In this document: positions 6,986 through 14,550 of the stretch, piece after piece
Layout: every line of letters starts with the position of its first letter
Position numbering within the stretch: the stretch's first letter is position 1
From: a bacterium
Lineage (GTDB): Bacteria > Latescibacterota > UBA2968 > UBA8231
Assembly (NCBI GenBank): GCA_027593305.1
Contig: JAQCJA010000049.1
Span: 1-15,534 of the forward strand
Length of the DNA stretch: 15,534 nt
Direction of reading: 5' to 3'
The notes under the pieces: generated by a model
What the model was told of the DNA's origin: nothing
What the model saw: only the letters and a program-made list of their open reading frames with translations
Databases searched by the model: none
Position numbers and translations under genes: made by a program

Positions 6986-7015
6986 ATAGTCACACATTTA
7001 ATGTGCCCTTGTCAA
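6986..7015 (-). promoter_or_regulatory. Sigma-70 type promoter of the small membrane protein/XRE operon
   Basis: On the minus strand a perfect -35 TTGACA (7015-7010) is followed, 18 bp later, by GACTAT (6991-6986) as a -10-like hexamer. The SD and ATG of the small membrane protein lie 53-64 bp further on. The octamer GTGTGACT is repeated at 7022-7015 and 6995-6988, overlapping both promoter hexamers. The -35 match is strong and the -10 is weak, as in a regulated promoter. Confidence 0.55.
6993..7005. promoter_or_regulatory. Perfect 13-bp palindrome inside the promoter spacer, candidate operator
   Basis: CACATT-T-AATGTG is a perfect 6-1-6 inverted repeat between the -35 and -10 of the minus-strand promoter. 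A repressor bound here would block RNA polymerase. The XRE protein encoded by this operon is the obvious candidate (inference). A second imperfect inverted repeat, CGGAA-N9-TTCCG (7035-7053), lies nearer the divergent amidohydrolase start, so the whole 6923-7091 gap may be a shared control region. Confidence 0.5.
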
Positions 7016-7091
7016 GTCACACGGCTATATTTTGCGGAATTTGCATATTTCCGGACAAAAGTGAGCCATTCGAACACATGGACATTATCAT

Positions 7092-8015
7092 ATGGCCATG
7101 ACACGCCTTCGTGACGCCCATGTTCACGTGTGGTCTTCCGACCATTCCCGGTACCCGCTGGCCCCCGGATTTGCGCCGGGGGATCTGTGGTTGCCTTGTT
7201 TCACGCCCCAGGACCACGAGCGCATCGCTTGCGCACAACTGCCGATGAATCTGGTGCAGATGACCTGGTACGGCGTCGATCACCGTTACATCCTGGACCT
7301 GATCGCGGCGGACCCGGAGCGCTTCACGGGCACCGGCATTGTCCCGGCAATCTGCGATGTATCGATGCCCCGCCCGGATCGCGCCATGCTGGCTCTGGCC
7401 GAGGGCGGCATTCGAGCCTTCCGCCTGCGCGGTCGAGCTGCGCAGCCCCCTCGGGAGCATGCTGCGGAAGAATGGCTCGGGCACGAAGCCTATCAACGCA
7501 TGTTTGCCTGCGCCGGGGACGCCGGTCTGGCTCTCAGCTTTCTCTGCGCGCCCTCCGATCTGCCGGAAATCGGTCGCATGTGTCAACGTTTCCCGCATAC
7601 GGCTGTGATTCTCGATCACTGTGGAGGTGTTCGTGTACGGGATTCAATGATTGATTCTGGTGAATTACGATTGTTAACGTCCCTTTCCAGACAACATCGG
7701 GTATTCGTCAAGTTTGGCCCGGTGCATGGACTGGCGAGCCGCACCACTGCTGCCACCAGTGCTGACAGTGCTGACAGTGCTGACAGTGCCCGGTTGATCG
7801 CGGACACCTTGCCTCTGCTGCGGGCCACGGTTGATGCTTTTGGCGCAGATCGTGTTCTCTGGGAGAGTGATCTGGGCGGACCCATTCAGATGCAGCATGC
7901 GGAGCACGACTTCCACCGTTGTCTGGACCTGGTGCGGACGGCGGATTTTCTCAACATGGAGCAGCAGGAGCAAATTCTTGGGGGCAACGCACAGCGGCTG
8001 CTCTGGAACCGCTAA
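7092..8015 (+). CDS. Amidohydrolase family 2 protein
   Basis: 307-residue metal-dependent TIM-barrel hydrolase or decarboxylase of the amidohydrolase-2 (PF04909-like) group. Visible: N-terminal DAHVHVW (H10, H12), VILDHCGG (H176), and the C-terminal WESDLGG (D260), where relatives have G-S/G-D-W-P; the Asp ligand is kept. Length and order of motifs are normal. The start is ATG 7092 or ATG 7098; neither has a strong SD. An in-frame microsatellite encoding Ser-Ala-Asp repeats lies at residues 223-233. It is divergent from the small membrane protein/XRE operon, which may regulate it. Substrate unknown; lactones of sugar acids or aromatic dicarboxylates are typical of the family. Confidence 0.85.
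   Translation: MAMTRLRDAHVHVWSSDHSRYPLAPGFAPGDLWLPCFTPQDHERIACAQLPMNLVQMTWYGVDHRYILDLIAADPERFTGTGIVPAICDVSMPRPDRAMLALAEGGIRAFRLRGRAAQPPREHAAEEWLGHEAYQRMFACAGDAGLALSFLCAPSDLPEIGRMCQRFPHTAVILDHCGGVRVRDSMIDSGELRLLTSLSRQHRVFVKFGPVHGLASRTTAATSADSADSADSARLIADTLPLLRATVDAFGADRVLWESDLGGPIQMQHAEHDFHRCLDLVRTADFLNMEQQEQILGGNAQRLLWNR
7757..7789 (+). repeat. In-frame 9-bp microsatellite
   Basis: CAGTGCTGA is repeated 3.7 times within the amidohydrolase gene, giving Ser-Ala-Asp units. Copy-number slippage would change length without breaking the frame. It sits in a loop region between barrel strands. Confidence 0.8.
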
Positions 8016-8099
8016 CGGGGCCTGACATGCATCCATGTCGATTGGGTGCCGTGGCCACCGACCCGTTGGCAGGGCAAGTGCCATGGAGGGGATCTGTGG

Positions 8100-8403
8100 T
8101 CGACGGACCGGCGCGCAAAAATTGCTCGGATCTGGTCTGCAACCACACACGGCCCGCCTCGATCTTGACTTCGTAGGAGCGGACACGCTGGCGACAGGGG
8201 TCCGCAAGGGATCGGCCGCTGACGACATCGAACTCCCATCCATGTCAGGGGCAAACCAGTACGGGTTCGTCGTCGTTAAGGCTGATCGGCGCACCCGGCA
8301 GACACGGTGCGGCGCGCCCTCTCATGGTGCCCCTCGACAGCCGCGCGCCCTGGTGCGGGCACACATCACGCAACGCCCACCGTTGCCCACCGCGGCGCAG
8401 CAG
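8100..8403 (-). pseudogene. Rieske [2Fe-2S] protein, 3' remnant with nonsense codon
   Basis: The translation LRRGGQRWALRDVCPHQGAR (8400-8341) carries the first Rieske motif, CPH. About 40 residues on, the second motif should read CPWHGW; here the Trp codon is TGA (8245-8247), giving VCP-stop-HGWEFDVVSGRSLADP and then a normal-looking strand region (VRSYEVKIEAGRVWLQ). The N-terminal part of the gene is missing: upstream of 8403 the coding signal belongs to an amidohydrolase in another frame. No C-terminal stop is seen before the convergent gene. Such small Rieske proteins serve as ferredoxin-like electron carriers or oxygenase components. TGA serves as the normal stop of other genes here, so recoding is unlikely. 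Confidence 0.75.
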
Positions 8404-8708
8404 TGCTCCTGTGCCCAGTGTTCGATCTCGCGCGCTGAAGCCTCCGGGTCGCGGCTGTTGACGGTGATCGAGCCGCGCCAGCGACCATCCACGGCACACC
8501 AGTCATGGGCCGTCCATTCGTTAACGGCCCGCATGAGGGCATTGGCCAGATCACGATTGTGCAGACTCGAGGCGGCAACGAGGGGATTGAGAATCGCCAC
8601 GTCGATGTCGTACTCGTCCAGCAACTGGCGGCGCGACAGATACGGCAGCAGAGTTGCCGTACTCGCCGGGTAGTTGTGCACATCGGTATCGATCAGTTGC
8701 AGTGCCAT
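8403..8708 (-). pseudogene. Amidohydrolase family 2, 5' remnant
   Basis: ATG 8708, preceded by GGAAAG, opens MALQLIDTDVHNYPASTATL, the metal-binding N-terminus (D-V-H form) of a known amidohydrolase group, and continues as DEYDIDVAILNPL, SLHNRDLANALMRAVNEWTA and RGSITVNSRDPEASAREIE. The normal linker between LPYLSRR and QLLDEYDID, which in relatives is several tens of residues (PPxGGPPGSD-like), is absent, suggesting an internal in-frame deletion. Homology ends near 8403, where it runs out of frame into the Rieske remnant; over half of the barrel and the remaining metal ligands are missing, so the product cannot be active. The fusion point marks a deletion or an assembly join. Confidence 0.75.
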
Positions 8709-8776
8709 GGCGCGCTTTCCACGTGTGCAGCTCCGGGGTAGCTCAATGGGTGGATCCAGGACTATATTGCACCACC

Positions 8777-9670
8777 ATGACGGACAAGATTGTTGACACA
8801 CATCAGCACCTGTGGGACCTGAGCCGTTTCAGCCTGCCCTGGCTTGCGGGTCTCGACGCGCTGGATCGCAGCTTCACCCTCGATGACTACGTCGCTGCCG
8901 TCGAGGGTCTTGGCGTCGTGCGCTCCATCTATATGGAAGTCGATGTCGCCGACGATCAGCAACAGGATGAGGTTGACTACGTCACGCGTCTGTGCGCCGA
9001 TTCCGGCAACTGCATGGCCGCTGCCGTTGTTTCCGGGCGGCCGGCGACGGAGGGTTTCGCCGCCTGGGTGCGTTCGCTGGAAGGCAATACCGTTATCAAG
9101 GGCGTACGGCAGGTGCTGCACGTGCCGCAGGCGACACGAGGAACCTGCCTGCAGCCCAGTTTCGTCCATGGCATCCGACTGCTGGGCGAGGCGGGCCTGC
9201 GCTTCGACGTCTGCCTGCGTCCGGGGGAACTGGCCGACGCCGAGAAGCTTGCTGCCGCCTGTCCTGACACCTTGCTGGTGCTCGATCATTGTGGCATCCC
9301 CAACCCGAACATCGTGGCTGGTGTCGCCGAACCCGATGGCGGACCCATGTCGCATACGGCCGAAGGCTGGCGGCGCAGCATGGCGGCACTGAGCGAACGG
9401 TCCAATGTCGTGTGTAAGATATCCGGCATTGCTGCCGCCGCTGGCGACACCGCCCATCTGGCGGAGTTGCTGGCGCCAACGATCAATCACTGCCTCGATG
9501 TCTTTGGACCGGACCGTGTCGTGTTTGGTGGCGACTGGCCCGTGTGCACCCTCGGTGCCACCTACGCCGAGTGGGTCGCGGCCCTGCGCGCCGTCATCGC
9601 CTCGCGACCGGCTGGTGAACAGACCCGCCTGCTGCACGACAACGCCGTGCGCCTCTACGCCCTGGAGTAG
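8777..9670 (+). CDS. Amidohydrolase/sugar lactonase (COG3618, L-fuconolactonase-like)
   Basis: 297-residue predicted metal-dependent hydrolase of the amidohydrolase-2/COG3618 group, whose characterised members open sugar lactones such as L-fuconolactone or L-rhamnonolactone. Start ATG 8777 (MTDKIVDTHQHLWD) matches the family N-terminus; the frame is open upstream but that part overlaps the remnant of the opposite strand. Visible: H9 and H11 (DTHQHLW), VIKGVRQVLH (about 106-115), DVCLRPGEL, LVLDHCGIPNP (H171), VVCKISGI (about 211-218), FGGDWPVCTLG (D253). All ligands are present and length is normal. It converges with the PhyH gene. A lactonase role fits the SMP-30 and enolase-superfamily neighbours; the actual substrate is not known. 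Confidence 0.87.
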   Translation: MTDKIVDTHQHLWDLSRFSLPWLAGLDALDRSFTLDDYVAAVEGLGVVRSIYMEVDVADDQQQDEVDYVTRLCADSGNCMAAAVVSGRPATEGFAAWVRSLEGNTVIKGVRQVLHVPQATRGTCLQPSFVHGIRLLGEAGLRFDVCLRPGELADAEKLAAACPDTLLVLDHCGIPNPNIVAGVAEPDGGPMSHTAEGWRRSMAALSERSNVVCKISGIAAAAGDTAHLAELLAPTINHCLDVFGPDRVVFGGDWPVCTLGATYAEWVAALRAVIASRPAGEQTRLLHDNAVRLYALE

Positions 9671-9677
9671 ATGAGCC

Positions 9678-9705
9678 GACCGGGCTGCTCGCCAGAAGCC
9701 GGGTC
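9678..9705. terminator. Hairpin in a convergent gap, probable bidirectional terminator
   Basis: GACCGGGCT (9678-9686) pairs with AGCCGGGTC (9697-9705), eight of nine pairs with one G-G mismatch, 10-base loop. It fills the 33-bp gap between the lactonase stop (9670) and the minus-strand PhyH stop (9704-9706). There is no T-run, so termination strength is uncertain. Confidence 0.45.
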
Positions 9706-10486
9706 AGTCCGACGTCAGCCTTGGCATCAGCAACCTGCCACCCCGGGCCAACGGCAGACCGGCAAAGGCGCAGCGGTTGTTCCACTCGTCCACTGCTTCG
9801 GCCGTCTTGTATTCATTGATGATCGCGTTGCGGCTGCGCTGTGTGTAGTTGTGTCCCGCCCGATGCACAACCAGCACGTGGATGATGACGACATCACCGG
9901 CGTCCGCTTTGCATACCAGGCGTTGGCTCTCATCCACGTCCTGCTGCACCAGAACCGACGTTCCGTCTGCGGTGGGCAGTGGCCCCCGGGGGCTGCCCGG
10001 GATGACCTCTGTGGCCCCCGCCTCAAAATCCGTCGGGTCCAGGTAGGTGATCGCCGCTGCCAGTTCCGGTCGCGAGTGCCGTTCGTACGGCCAGTCCTGG
10101 TGCCAGCCCTGGGTTGACTCGAATCCGGGCGGCTTGTTGCGCACTTTGCCGTTGTGGAAATCCAGATTCGGTCCCAGACAGTCGACCAGGGCCGAGACGA
10201 TCCGGGGCTCGGTGAACTGATCAAACCAGAAATCGCCCCCCTGCGTCTGATCCATCATACCCACGACGTTGTTCGGATTGAACGCGTCCGGAGCGTAGCC
10301 GGCGGGTGGCTCCATATAAGTGTAGCTCATGTTCTTCGGTCGGTTTTCGGTTTCCGTCACGAGTTTGTGGTACTCCGCCCGCAGGCGCTGCAGTGGCGCT
10401 CCGTGGTAGAATCCAGGCAGCTGCAGAAAACCATTGTCGTGGAAGGACCGCTGCTGTTCGGCGCTCAGGATCAGTAACTCGCTCAC
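9704..10486 (-). CDS. Phytanoyl-CoA dioxygenase (PhyH) family protein
   Basis: 260-residue Fe(II)/2-oxoglutarate oxygenase, distinct from the 4434-5189 PhyH. The start is GTG 10486, preceded by GAGGAG (10495-10500) at 8-bp spacing; the frame is open to 10609 but that stretch is the shifted 3' end of the upstream gene. Iron ligands: H129 and D131 in GWHQDWPY, and H208 in VVHRAGHNYTQRSR; R219 probably binds 2-oxoglutarate. EAGATEVIPGSPRGPLP (about 156-172) is the characteristic conserved strand. The active site is complete and the length normal. It starts 43 bp downstream of the second enolase-superfamily gene on the same strand, so the two are probably one transcript, an arrangement suggesting that both enzymes act on one compound. 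Confidence 0.9.
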   Translation of the reverse strand: MSELLILSAEQQRSFHDNGFLQLPGFYHGAPLQRLRAEYHKLVTETENRPKNMSYTYMEPPAGYAPDAFNPNNVVGMMDQTQGGDFWFDQFTEPRIVSALVDCLGPNLDFHNGKVRNKPPGFESTQGWHQDWPYERHSRPELAAAITYLDPTDFEAGATEVIPGSPRGPLPTADGTSVLVQQDVDESQRLVCKADAGDVVIIHVLVVHRAGHNYTQRSRNAIINEYKTAEAVDEWNNRCAFAGLPLARGGRLLMPRLTSD

Positions 10487-10529
10487 GTGCGCAACTCCTC
10501 GTTCTCGGATCCCGTCGATGTGTTGATGG

Positions 10530-11577
10530 TCAGGCCTGCACGACGTTGGTGGCAACCGTGTCCTGCTCCAGCACCTTGAGGTCGATCTCCAGACCCAGGC
10601 CGGGAGCATGCGGAACTTGCCACAGTGCCGCCTTGCTGCTGGCAGGGTGCCCTCGCCAAGACCGTGCGCAGGGCGTTCTCGGTCATGTCGAACTCAAACA
10701 GACCCGGTTCAGGAAAGAGCCCGGGTCCGTCTGGGAGCACGGTCTGCCAGTGCAAGGTTGCCGCCAGGCGAACGGCGCTGCCCCACATGTGGGGCAGCGT
10801 GCGCACACCATGAGCTTCGGCAAGAGCCGCAATCTTCTGGCAGGTTGAAAACCCGGCAGCTATCGAGATATCCGGCTGTACGATAGCAAGACAACGCTCT
10901 GAGACAAGATCACGAAAAGCTCCCAACCCTTCCAGAGCTTCTCCACCCGCCAATTGCATGGGCGCTGCCTGCTGGACCTGGCGGTAGGCCTGGATTTCGG
11001 TCGGCGGCACGGGCTCTTCATACCAGTAGACGTCATGCTCCGCTTTGGCCCGGGCCGAGGTGATGGCGGTGGCGGCATCGTAGGCACAGTTGGCATCGAC
11101 GGCCAGCAGCACATCCGGGCCCATGGCGGCGCGCACGGCAGCGACTCGGGCCGCATCGGTGCGTGCTCCGAAGCCGATCTTCATCTTCACGGCGCGGAAC
11201 CCGGCCGCCGCGTATGCTCCGGCCTCCTGCGCCAGAGTCGCGATGGGTTGTTGCGCATCGTAGAGGAACAGGCCGATGGCCCGACCCATGAGGTCGTGGA
11301 GCGCAATGTCGACGCCGCTCCATGCGGCCGCAGGACATCCCGCTGGCTGCGCCGCCCGGCCGATCGCTGCCACATCGAAAGGATCCCGACCCACTACGTA
11401 CTGGGCCAGAACTGAGCTCTGCGGCAACCGACTGCCCTCACCCCAGCCGGTGATGCCAGCATCGGTGGTCACGGCAACCGCCACAACATCCCGCTGGCGG
11501 TTCCATGCACACGAGTTGGCGTAGGGGCGCTGCACGGGATAGCTCAGGTGATAGATCTGAATTGGTGTTACTTTCAT
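10530..11577 (-). CDS. Mandelate racemase-type enolase superfamily protein, frameshifted and shortened
   Basis: Probable sugar-acid dehydratase or racemase. ATG 11577 opens MKVTPIQIYHLSYPVQRPYA. Catalytic residues are those of the mandelate racemase subgroup: K131-M-K133, D161 (AVDANCAY), E187 or E188 (WYEEP), E213 (GGEALEG), D236 (VQPD) and H263 (LPHMWG), the His-Asp dyad. Two defects are visible. (1) Between AIGLFLY and DAQQPIATLAQE the usual LLGG-RDRV-YA segment is missing, about 25 residues, near 11264. (2) After ENALRTVLA the frame shifts by one surplus base (about 10650-10657); the true end ALWQVPHAPGLGLEIDLKVLE continues to TGA at 10530-10532. Reconstructed length is 348 residues, short for the family. 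It leads an operon with PhyH. Activity is doubtful if both defects are real. Confidence 0.78.
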
Positions 11578-11586
11578 GAGGGTAGA

Positions 11587-11592
11587 AGTATA
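11587..11592 (-). promoter_or_regulatory. -10 element of the second enolase gene, near-leaderless start
   Basis: TATACT (minus strand 11592-11587) is a five-of-six match to the -10 consensus and ends 10 bases before the ATG at 11577. Transcription would begin only about 2-4 bases before the start codon, and no SD is present, so the mRNA may be leaderless. The -35 region (TCCGCG at 17 bp) is poor. Confidence 0.45.
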
Positions 11593-11754
11593 GGCTTGGA
11601 AAGCGGCGGCGCGGAATTCTTGTGCCCGGGTGTTGCCAGCGTCCGAGTAAACTCATTCGGTTGTTACTGCGTCGAACGATCGTACTGGTTGCCGCCGCAG
11701 TCTTGGGGTTGCTGTCTCCCGCCTGCAGGACCTCGTCTTCAGGAGCTCCATCTC

Positions 11755-13131
11755 ATGTTCAGCGCCCTCGTTGGTCGAGAGCTGCGGTCACATCTGCTCA
11801 CCTACCGTTTTGCTCTCAGTGCGGTGCTCTTGTTTGCTCTCATTGTCGGCTCCGCCCTGGTCCTGGGTTTCACCTATGATCGGCAACTGGCGGCCTACAG
11901 CGAGACAAAGAGCGCCCGTGAGCAGAAGCTCTCGGAGTCGACGGACTTCCAGTCGCTCCGTTGGCAGGGCATGCAACAGGAGAAGGCGCCCAATCCGTTG
12001 TCCGTGTTCACCGTGGGGCTGGAGCGTGAACTGTCACGCTCTGTGACGATCTCGAGTGGGCAACCGAAACTGGGTCGAAGCAAGTATTCCAGCGCTCTCT
12101 ACACCTTGTTCCCGCCCCCCGACCTGCTCTACATCGTCAACATCGTCGGCTCTTTGCTGGCCGTGCTTTTTGCCTTCAATGCCATTTCTGGCGATCACGA
12201 GGACGGCACGCTGCGTCTGGTGATGTCCAATGCCGTGCCCAGGCACGTGGTGTTGCTGGCCAAGTGGCTGGGTGGCTACATGGCACTGATGGTCCCCCTT
12301 TTCGGCGCCGTCCTTCTGGCTCTGGCGCTCACCAGCGCCCTCACCGCCTTCCAACTCACCGGTGATGAGTGGGTCGCCTTTGTCGCCATGCTCTGCGTGG
12401 CGGCTCTCTACCTCTCCGTTTTCTTCACCCTCGCCCTGGCGGTCTCGGTGTACACGCGACGATCGTCCACGTCGCTGGTGGTCAACTTTCTCATCTGGGT
12501 GTTGCTGGTTCTGGCCATTCCCAATGTCGCCCCCATCGTTGCTCGGGCGGCCATCAGGATTCCTACGCCCGGCGCCATCGCCGGTGAACGGGACGCCATC
12601 CGTACGGCCGCGTTTTCGAGCCTGCGAGGCAACTGGCGCAACCTGAGCCGCGAGGAGCGCGACGCCCTGCGGGCCAAGGCGGATGCGGAGGTCACGGAGA
12701 AGACCGAGCGCCTGCTCGACGACTACACCCGGCGTCTGGATACGCAAGTGGCCGCCGGTGTTGCTCTGGCGCGGATCTCGCCATCCTCCAGCTTCGTCTA
12801 CGCCACAGCGTCCCTCATGGGCACCGGTCTGGAGGATTACTCCGGTCTGCGCAAGTATATCGACCGCTACCGCCAGCAGTATCTCGACGCGATTGATGGC
12901 ATCGAACAGGCTCGGCGCCAACAGACGGAGGGCTTGGAGCGGGAAGAGCGCGACGAGATTCGGGAAGCCCCCGTCGATGCGGACGATCTACCCGCCTTTG
13001 TGCCGCAGCGGCGGCCCATGACCGACGTGCTGGCGGCCAATGACATAGACATTCTGGTCCTGGTGGTGCTCAACGGTGTCTTCTTCCTGGTCGCCTACGT
13101 GGGATTCCTCAAATTCGATCTGGTGGGCTGA
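11755..13131 (+). CDS. ABC-2 type transporter permease (NosY-like)
   Basis: 458-residue inner-membrane permease of the ABC-2/NosY type (COG1277-like). ATG 11755 has AGGAG at 9-bp spacing; the upstream open frame carries no similar signal. Topology: TM1 about 18-40, a long external segment (41-120), TM2 124-145, then the cytoplasmic GDHEDGTLRLVMSNAVPR coupling motif (146-163) typical of ABC-2 permeases, TM3-5 at about 173-197, 207-233 and 241-264, a large charged external domain (265-430, with LSREERDAL and RISPSSSFVYA), and TM6 431-453. The external domain resembles those annotated DUF3526 (recalled, not tested). It lies 3 bp from a paralogous permease; together they would form the heterodimer of one exporter. 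No ATPase gene is adjacent. Confidence 0.85.
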   Translation: MFSALVGRELRSHLLTYRFALSAVLLFALIVGSALVLGFTYDRQLAAYSETKSAREQKLSESTDFQSLRWQGMQQEKAPNPLSVFTVGLERELSRSVTISSGQPKLGRSKYSSALYTLFPPPDLLYIVNIVGSLLAVLFAFNAISGDHEDGTLRLVMSNAVPRHVVLLAKWLGGYMALMVPLFGAVLLALALTSALTAFQLTGDEWVAFVAMLCVAALYLSVFFTLALAVSVYTRRSSTSLVVNFLIWVLLVLAIPNVAPIVARAAIRIPTPGAIAGERDAIRTAAFSSLRGNWRNLSREERDALRAKADAEVTEKTERLLDDYTRRLDTQVAAGVALARISPSSSFVYATASLMGTGLEDYSGLRKYIDRYRQQYLDAIDGIEQARRQQTEGLEREERDEIREAPVDADDLPAFVPQRRPMTDVLAANDIDILVLVVLNGVFFLVAYVGFLKFDLVG

Positions 13132-13134
13132 GCC

Positions 13135-14535
13135 ATGTTACGCGCGTTGATCCTGAAGGAGTGGCTCACGAGCCTGTTGGAGTTGCGGTTCGTGGTGTGC
13201 GCCGCCCTGTGTGTCATTCTCGGCGTCGTTTCTGTTGTCGTGCTGCGCGCCGACCTCGAGGCGCGGCGGGCTGAATTCAGCCAGAATCAGTCACTGTACA
13301 AGGACCAGGCACAGGAGTACGGATCCTTTCGCCAGCTAGAGCGGCAGGGCGTGCGGGGCGACCGGCCCCCACAGTCTTTCCAGGTTCTGTTCTACGGCGT
13401 CGAGAAGACGCTGGACCGCACGGCCGTTGTCAGTGATGACTTTCTTCCCGGTTTCGAGGGCGATCTCAACACCAATCCGGCGGTGTTGCTGTTTCCTGTG
13501 GCCGATCTGCTCTTCGTCGTGGCGGTAGTGTTGAGCCTGCTGGCCTTCTTTATCTCCTACGACACGGTTGCCGGCGAGCGCGAGTCGGGCACGCTGATGC
13601 TGCTCATGTCGTACTCGGTGCCGCGTGACCTGATCATCGCCGCAAAGTGGATCGGGGGCTACTTCAGCCTCGCCCTGCCCTTCCTCATCTCGCTGCTGGT
13701 GGGTGCGCTGATTATCTCCCTGTCAGCCGACGTGCCCTTCACTGCCACCGACTGGGAGGCTTTTCTCATCGCTGGTGGTGTCTCCCTGCTGCTGTTGGCA
13801 GTGATGTTTTCCATTGGTCTGCTGGTATCGGTACGGGCGCGTTCGTCCACGACGTCCATCCTCAGTCTGCTCGCGTTGTGGGTGCTGCTGGCTCTGGTCG
13901 TGCCCAACCTGGGACCGTACGTGGCGGAGCTCGTCTCCCCCGTGCCGGATGTCGGTCAGGTGGAACGCGAGATCGCGCTGCGCTCCAAGCAGATCGCCGA
14001 TACCTATCAGGCCGACTGGGGCAGCATCCGTTCGCGTATGCGTGGCTTGAGTCGTGAGGAACGAGCCGCGTTTTTCACCGAGATCCGGGCGCAGCGTGAA
14101 GAAATGCAGAAGGAGATCAACAAGGTCACTGCCGATGTGGTGCGGGACTTTGGGTCACGGCTGGCACGCCAGACCGACGTTGCCCGGATGCTGACACGGG
14201 TTTCTCCGGTGGCGTCCTTCGTCTATGCCAACACCGACATCGGCGCCACGGGGGTACGCCACGAGGAACGCCTCATCAACCATCTGCGCATGTATCAGCG
14301 GGAATTTGTGCGCTATGTCTCCGAGCAGACGCAGGGACAGGGAGGCTTCGGTTGGGATGGCGGTGGGGGTGGTGACGAGTATTCCATCGACGAGCTGCCG
14401 GCGTTTGCCTACCGCAACGACGATCTGGGTTCTCGAATCGATGCGCGTATTGTTGATGTGCTGCTTCTGGTGCTGTTCTCCGTCGCCTTTTTCATGGCGG
14501 CATTTGTCAGCTTTCTACGCAGTGACATCAACTGA
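13135..14535 (+). CDS. ABC-2 type transporter permease, paralogue of the upstream gene
   Basis: 466-residue permease with the same plan: TM1 about 18-37, long external segment, TM2 123-141, GERESGTLMLLMSYSVPRD coupling motif (147-165), three further helices to about 260, a large external domain with LSREERAAF, RVSPVASFVYA and DELPAF, and a last helix at 440-460. The two proteins share these motifs in order, so they arose by tandem duplication, and the intergenic gap is only three bases (ATG 13135 after TGA 13131). A Gly-rich stretch (WDGGGGGDE, about 407-415) near the C-terminus is peculiar to this copy. Function is export or membrane remodelling with an ATPase supplied elsewhere; substrate unknown. 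It converges with the response regulator gene, 15 bp away. Confidence 0.85.
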   Translation: MLRALILKEWLTSLLELRFVVCAALCVILGVVSVVVLRADLEARRAEFSQNQSLYKDQAQEYGSFRQLERQGVRGDRPPQSFQVLFYGVEKTLDRTAVVSDDFLPGFEGDLNTNPAVLLFPVADLLFVVAVVLSLLAFFISYDTVAGERESGTLMLLMSYSVPRDLIIAAKWIGGYFSLALPFLISLLVGALIISLSADVPFTATDWEAFLIAGGVSLLLLAVMFSIGLLVSVRARSSTTSILSLLALWVLLALVVPNLGPYVAELVSPVPDVGQVEREIALRSKQIADTYQADWGSIRSRMRGLSREERAAFFTEIRAQREEMQKEINKVTADVVRDFGSRLARQTDVARMLTRVSPVASFVYANTDIGATGVRHEERLINHLRMYQREFVRYVSEQTQGQGGFGWDGGGGGDEYSIDELPAFAYRNDDLGSRIDARIVDVLLLVLFSVAFFMAAFVSFLRSDIN

Positions 14536-14550
14536 AGTGGCCGGAAGAGA

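Noticed and set aside
8245..8247. TGA read as Trp or selenocysteine in the Rieske motif
   Set aside because: TGA is the natural stop of several intact genes here (2515, 5808, 13129), and the gene is truncated at its 5' end anyway.
8735..8754. tRNA D-arm-like stretch (GGGGTAGCTCAATGGGTGGA)
   Set aside because: No anticodon arm, T-arm or acceptor pairing follows; chance similarity or at most a fragment.
11622..11879. Lipoprotein-like ORF (LVAAAVLGLLSPAC) before the permease
   Set aside because: It has no clear SD, and most of it overlaps the permease gene in another frame; the hydrophobic stretch could be chance. Apart from the -10 element at 11587-11592, the 177-bp gap 11578-11754 shows no other convincing element.
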